In this document: positions 61,202 to 64,000 of the stretch, piece after piece
Position numbering within the stretch: position 1 is the first letter of the stretch
Layout of the letters: each line of letters begins with the position of its first letter
DNA from: DASZVP01 sp035546935
GTDB taxonomy: Bacteria > Patescibacteriota > Saccharimonadia > Saccharimonadales > UBA4665
Direction: 5' to 3'
DNA: 64,000 nucleotides
NCBI GenBank assembly: GCA_035546935.1
Contig: DASZVP010000002.1
Location: forward strand, 558,001-622,000
Made by a program: the position numbers and the translations under genes
Notes under the pieces: model-generated
Database searches by the model: none
Seen by the model: the letters and a program-made list of their open reading frames with translations, nothing else
Told to the model about the DNA's origin: nothing

Positions 61202-61302
61202 ACAGGCTCCTTTATTTATATGCTAGCTACTTATGCGCCGGGCGGCAGTAAGAATACTGACTAGCGGTACTTTAAGTCTAGAAAAATCTCATCAGCCACA
61301 GG

Positions 61303-61683
61303 CTACATGCCCTCCACAATATTTAAAATATTGCCGTCTGGGTCTTTGAACCAAGCACTCTTGGTGGGGCCTACGATGTGCAGGTCGCCGTCGCGTGTCA
61401 AAAGCGGAATGTCATCGTAGTGCTCAAACGCCACACCTTTGGCTTTGAGATCAGTCACGACAGCTGCGGCATCATCTACGGACCAGGCCGCGTAGGTTGC
61501 CTGATTTGTGCCGGCAACAGCTGGCGAAGGATATACAAATACCCCGCCCTTGCCAGACTGGTAAAAATTGCCCGCTGGATTTTCTTTAATTTTTTGCAGG
61601 CCCAATATTTCTTCATAAAATTTTGCTGCCACCGTCATATCTTTGACGGCAATAGTGGCACAGACGTCAGTATTACCCAACAT
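61303..61683 (-). CDS. Glyoxalase/VOC-family protein
   Basis: The 126-residue protein has the VOC halves AKDMTVAAKFYEEILGLQKI and KSAWFKDPDGNILNIVE. The PhnB-like gene at 13525 belongs to another branch. It has a strong AAGGAGGG Shine-Dalgarno 5 nt before ATG. The metal residues cannot be fixed, so the activity is open. Confidence 0.88.
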   Translation of the reverse strand: MLGNTDVCATIAVKDMTVAAKFYEEILGLQKIKENPAGNFYQSGKGGVFVYPSPAVAGTNQATYAAWSVDDAAAVVTDLKAKGVAFEHYDDIPLLTRDGDLHIVGPTKSAWFKDPDGNILNIVEGM

Positions 61684-61733
61684 GACACCCTCCTTGGTTT
61701 ACGCTTAATAGATTTGAAGAGTCTTGGTATTTC

Positions 61734-62183
61734 TTACAGTATACGCTCAGAGGCGCTGATTTCTGTAACGTTTTCGAACCGCCCTGCAGCATAAGGCGGC
61801 TCGCAGATTTCTGAAAAGACAAGGCTGGTATCGGGCGCTGCCTGCCATTGCATGCTGCTGCCAACCTCCACGACAACCGACCGCTCGGCCGATTCCGGGT
61901 AGCGATATATTGTCAGGTGCTCGCCGGTTCTAACGCCAAGCAGGCCGGAACCGTCCAGAAAACCTTCAATTGTCTTGTCACCTAGCAGTACTCGTTGCAC
62001 TGGCGTCTGGTGACCGGGTTGGACCGTAACAATGCCGAGATCTTTTGATTCGTCTTGTGTGAATCGGTAGACGTCACATTGGACGCCGGGGACTACCGCT
62101 GTTGTTTCAACAAATTCAACCGGCTCCGGGATGCCCTCCAGCATAAAGTCGCGCAGGTGTTTAGGCGTTATCTTTTCGCTCAT
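61734..62183 (-). CDS. Cupin-like protein
   Basis: The 149-residue product is beta-rich with GHQTPVQRVLLGDKTIEGFLDGSG and TSLVFSEICEPPYAAGRFENV, as in RmlC-like cupins. Metal-ligand His residues are few, so binding may be different. The start overlaps the end of the NYN gene by 23 bp. Confidence 0.6.
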   Translation of the reverse strand: MSEKITPKHLRDFMLEGIPEPVEFVETTAVVPGVQCDVYRFTQDESKDLGIVTVQPGHQTPVQRVLLGDKTIEGFLDGSGLLGVRTGEHLTIYRYPESAERSVVVEVGSSMQWQAAPDTSLVFSEICEPPYAAGRFENVTEISASERIL

Positions 62184-62748
62184 TGTTCCTCTTTTTGCGG
62201 TCGTGATAGGCCAACTGCTTGCGTTGTTGATCGAGACGAACGATCTTGTTCTCGAAGGGCTTGAGCAAGCTGGAATATTGCCAGTTCGGTGTCAAAATGT
62301 TGGCCAGCTTGCCCTTTTCTTCTAGGTATTCTACCAGACTGAAAAAGTCGCCGTCGCCGCTGACAATTAAGGCCTTCTGGTAATTAGGCAGCTCTTTCAT
62401 GGCGTAGAGCACCAGATCGGCATCGATGTTGCCCTTTACTGCCGGTTTGTCATGGTCGTCTTTAGATTTGGCCGTTTCCTGCTTGGCTTCTTCCTCGTGC
62501 GGAGAACTGACGTCCACGGTTGGCTTCAAAACCACCAGATAGCCAAGTTCGTGCATGTATTCATACAGTGACTCGTTGCCGCTCATATAGCCGATGAACA
62601 TATAGGCTTGGGATACGCCGTATTTGCTGCGCAGCAGCTCCCGGAATTTGCGCCAGTCCATTTTCCACCCCATACGTTGCGTACCGAGGTTGAGGTTCTG
62701 GCTGTCAATAAAGGCAAAATTATTGCCTGCCTTTTTACTTTGGGCCAT
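62161..62748 (-). CDS. NYN-domain (LabA/DUF88) PIN-like nuclease
   Basis: The 195-residue protein has FAFIDSQNLNLG, KGNIDADLVLYAM and ALIVSGDGDFFSLVEYLEEKG; these Asp residues make the metal site of NYN RNases. A highly charged insert (about 75-95, EEEAKQETAKSKDDHDK) and a basic tail (DRKKRNNERKD) are extra. Probable role: RNA processing or decay. Confidence 0.9.
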   Translation of the reverse strand: MAQSKKAGNNFAFIDSQNLNLGTQRMGWKMDWRKFRELLRSKYGVSQAYMFIGYMSGNESLYEYMHELGYLVVLKPTVDVSSPHEEEAKQETAKSKDDHDKPAVKGNIDADLVLYAMKELPNYQKALIVSGDGDFFSLVEYLEEKGKLANILTPNWQYSSLLKPFENKIVRLDQQRKQLAYHDRKKRNNERKDNA

Positions 62749-62763
62749 GGCCCTAGTCTACCA

Positions 62764-63372
62764 CTAGTTGACCGCGGTGCCACCAAAATCAAATTCCAGG
62801 TTGGTCAATGTTGCGCTCGGTCCGCTCAAAGCATCGCTATCCAGCTGTATCTGCATGTTATAGCCCACAACCTGGTTGAGGCCCAGATGTGCGGCTGTTC
62901 CGGTTAGGGGCACGCCGCCGCTGGCAGCTCCGTCCATCAGTGCCTGCAAGGTGAAACTTTGGCTGGTTCCGGCGCCAATCGGCTGCAAGATGACATGCAC
63001 TTTGCCTAAGTCGAGGTTGTTAGGATTGCTAAAACCGGAAGGCACGCTCAAATTAGCCGTCAATGCTATGGTACCGACATTTTTGAGATAGACAGGATAG
63101 CCGTTTGTCGGCATTGGCTGGCCTCCAGGCATTAAACCGCCGAAGAAGTAACCATCCAGGGAGTTGCTGAAGTTTGTGCCGTCGGCGCTCACCAGCAAAC
63201 TGGCAAGACTTGTTTCAATAGTGTTACCTTTGAGGGTCGCCAGGTGGCTGATCAGCAGACCGTAAGCTATGCCGCCGGTGCCAACGAGAATTAGAGCAAT
63301 GGCCAGCAATCCCCGGCCCCAACCCCAGCGCCCAAGGTTCCATGAATTATTACGTGATTTGCGGCTACGCAT
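62764..63372 (-). CDS. Secreted TasA/camelysin-like protein
   Basis: The 202-residue protein has a basic start, a hydrophobic helix (about 21-44) and a beta-rich external domain. The pattern (GNTIETSLASLLVSADGTNF, MPTNGYPVYLKNVGTIALTA) resembles TasA/camelysin-type fibre or coat proteins, where a long helix is removed by a SipW-like peptidase. No such peptidase is seen here. An AAGGAG Shine-Dalgarno precedes the ATG. Confidence 0.6.
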   Translation of the reverse strand: MRSRKSRNNSWNLGRWGWGRGLLAIALILVGTGGIAYGLLISHLATLKGNTIETSLASLLVSADGTNFSNSLDGYFFGGLMPGGQPMPTNGYPVYLKNVGTIALTANLSVPSGFSNPNNLDLGKVHVILQPIGAGTSQSFTLQALMDGAASGGVPLTGTAAHLGLNQVVGYNMQIQLDSDALSGPSATLTNLEFDFGGTAVN

Positions 63373-63477
63373 GTGAACTCCTTGTTTAGTGGGTTCAGAA
63401 TGCGCCCAAGGCCAGCCGCGGTCAATTAAATCAACCGGGTTTGTGCTGAAAATTAATTTAAATTTAAGCTTACAAGA

Positions 63478-63897
63478 TTATGGATGCAGCCAGCCGACCA
63501 ACAGGCCGACAGCCAAATAGGACAGCAAACGATTGCCGATAGTGATGTAAATCAGCTGGCGAGATTTTTGCTCCAAAACACCGTGCACCACGACTGTTGT
63601 GGCCGAAAAACCGATCCACAGAAGCAAGGCCGCATCAATGCTGGAAACTAGCCATGAATACTGGAAGAAAGCGTGAAACAGGAAGCTAAAATAAGCGACC
63701 ATAAAGCTAACTAACAGGGCCACGACTGCCACCAAAGGCATAACAGTCACACGGTCTTTTTCAAACCTTTTCTTATCAACCTTTGCAGACTTCATCCAGG
63801 CGGCTTCCAGCAGCCATGGCGAATAATAAATCGCGCCGATTAACATTGTGGCAACCGCTCCAAGTATTACACCCCACCAGTTAATGTCGACATTCAT
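63478..63897 (-). CDS. DUF1761-family membrane protein
   Basis: The 139-residue protein has four helices and the family start NWWGVILGAVATMLIGAIYYSP with WLLEAAWMK. Function is unknown. It has a strong AAGGAGGT Shine-Dalgarno. The gap 63373-63477 before it on the minus strand is AT-rich without a gene. Confidence 0.88.
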   Translation of the reverse strand: MNVDINWWGVILGAVATMLIGAIYYSPWLLEAAWMKSAKVDKKRFEKDRVTVMPLVAVVALLVSFMVAYFSFLFHAFFQYSWLVSSIDAALLLWIGFSATTVVVHGVLEQKSRQLIYITIGNRLLSYLAVGLLVGWLHP

Positions 63898-63950
63898 CTA
63901 ACGCACCTCCTTAGTGATACCGGCAGTATGCACCGGCTGGGCGGCTTTGT

Positions 63951-64000
63951 CTAGTTAAGGCTGCTGATGAGATCGTCGATATTGACGCGCTGCTGTTCGG
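63951..64000 (-). CDS. C-terminal end of an unrecognised gene (runs off the window)
   Basis: A minus-strand frame is open from the right edge to a TAG at 63953-63951 and reads EQQRVNIDDLISSLN at its end. The DUF1761 gene follows after 53 nt. Only about 15 codons are visible, so the call rests on position and composition. Confidence 0.4.
   Translation of the reverse strand, partial: EQQRVNIDDLISSLN

Noticed and set aside
1..64000. CRISPR arrays, IS elements, prophage
   Set aside because: No regularly spaced repeats, transposase, integrase or phage structural genes were seen; the only repeats are those listed.
1..64000. UGA recoding as in SR1/Gracilibacteria
   Set aside because: Many intact genes end at UGA at the expected length (umuC, rluB, the 44-aa gene), so UGA is stop. 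The single in-frame TGA at 20682 is better explained by mutation.

Overview
The window looks like chromosome of a Patescibacteria/CPR bacterium, most likely Candidatus Saccharibacteria (TM7). This is inferred from the ensemble and not from a marker gene: a group I intron with an HNH gene inside a tRNA, a compact mraZ-rsmH-ftsL-ftsI-mraY-ftsW-murG-ftsQ cluster, a sigma region 4/HARE-HTH fusion, several single-domain receivers, a sortase and many short membrane-anchored orphans. UGA ends many genes (for example umuC and rluB), which argues against the SR1/Gracilibacteria code. No rRNA, ribosomal protein, IS element, prophage or CRISPR array was seen.

Layout. 0-6.8 kb: a CobO-like protein, a P-loop kinase, a nuclease, a glycosyltransferase, a GH-A-like hydrolase, smpB and a GH13 glucosidase. 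6.85-7.77 kb: tRNA-Asn(GTT) split by a group I intron with a frameshifted HNH gene, followed by a repeat made of a second copy of the tRNA 3' end with an insert in its T-loop. 7.8-10 kb: three orphan genes including an HExxH lipoprotein. 10-23.3 kb: mixed housekeeping and membrane genes (a receiver, a broken MFS transporter, LmbE, PAP2, a MarP-like protease, VKOR, an ABC exporter, cmk, xth, TauE). 23.3-23.55 kb: tRNA-Leu(CAA) with a second copy of the T-loop element. 23.7-34.5 kb: sortase, PEGA protein, DUF4367-like protein, gltX, DUF3048, a histidine kinase with receiver, and a umuDC-like operon. 34.5-38.2 kb: a cohesin protein next to a dockerin protein. 38.2-49.6 kb: tRNA-Glu, kinase and receiver, rluB, der, pth, a putative 405-nt non-coding RNA, dprA, topA and the sigma4-HARE regulator. 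49.65-50.3 kb: an AT-rich gene-free gap. 50.3-64 kb: all minus strand, division and wall genes, then yvcK, an MBL hydrolase, a NYN nuclease and small membrane proteins.

Expression signals fall into two classes. About 23 genes have a TAnnnT-like -10 hexamer ending only 6-8 nt before the start codon, so their mRNAs should be leaderless. About a dozen others carry good Shine-Dalgarno sequences. Several start codons below were chosen from this pattern. The dcw cluster adds a MraZ operator-promoter and a structured leader before rsmH.

The most notable items are the two tRNA-linked T-loop-split repeats, the cohesin-dockerin gene pair, a UmuD-like protein without its catalytic Ser/Lys, the unassigned non-coding RNA with a consensus promoter and terminator, and two single-base frameshifts (HNH, MFS) that may be real or assembly errors.
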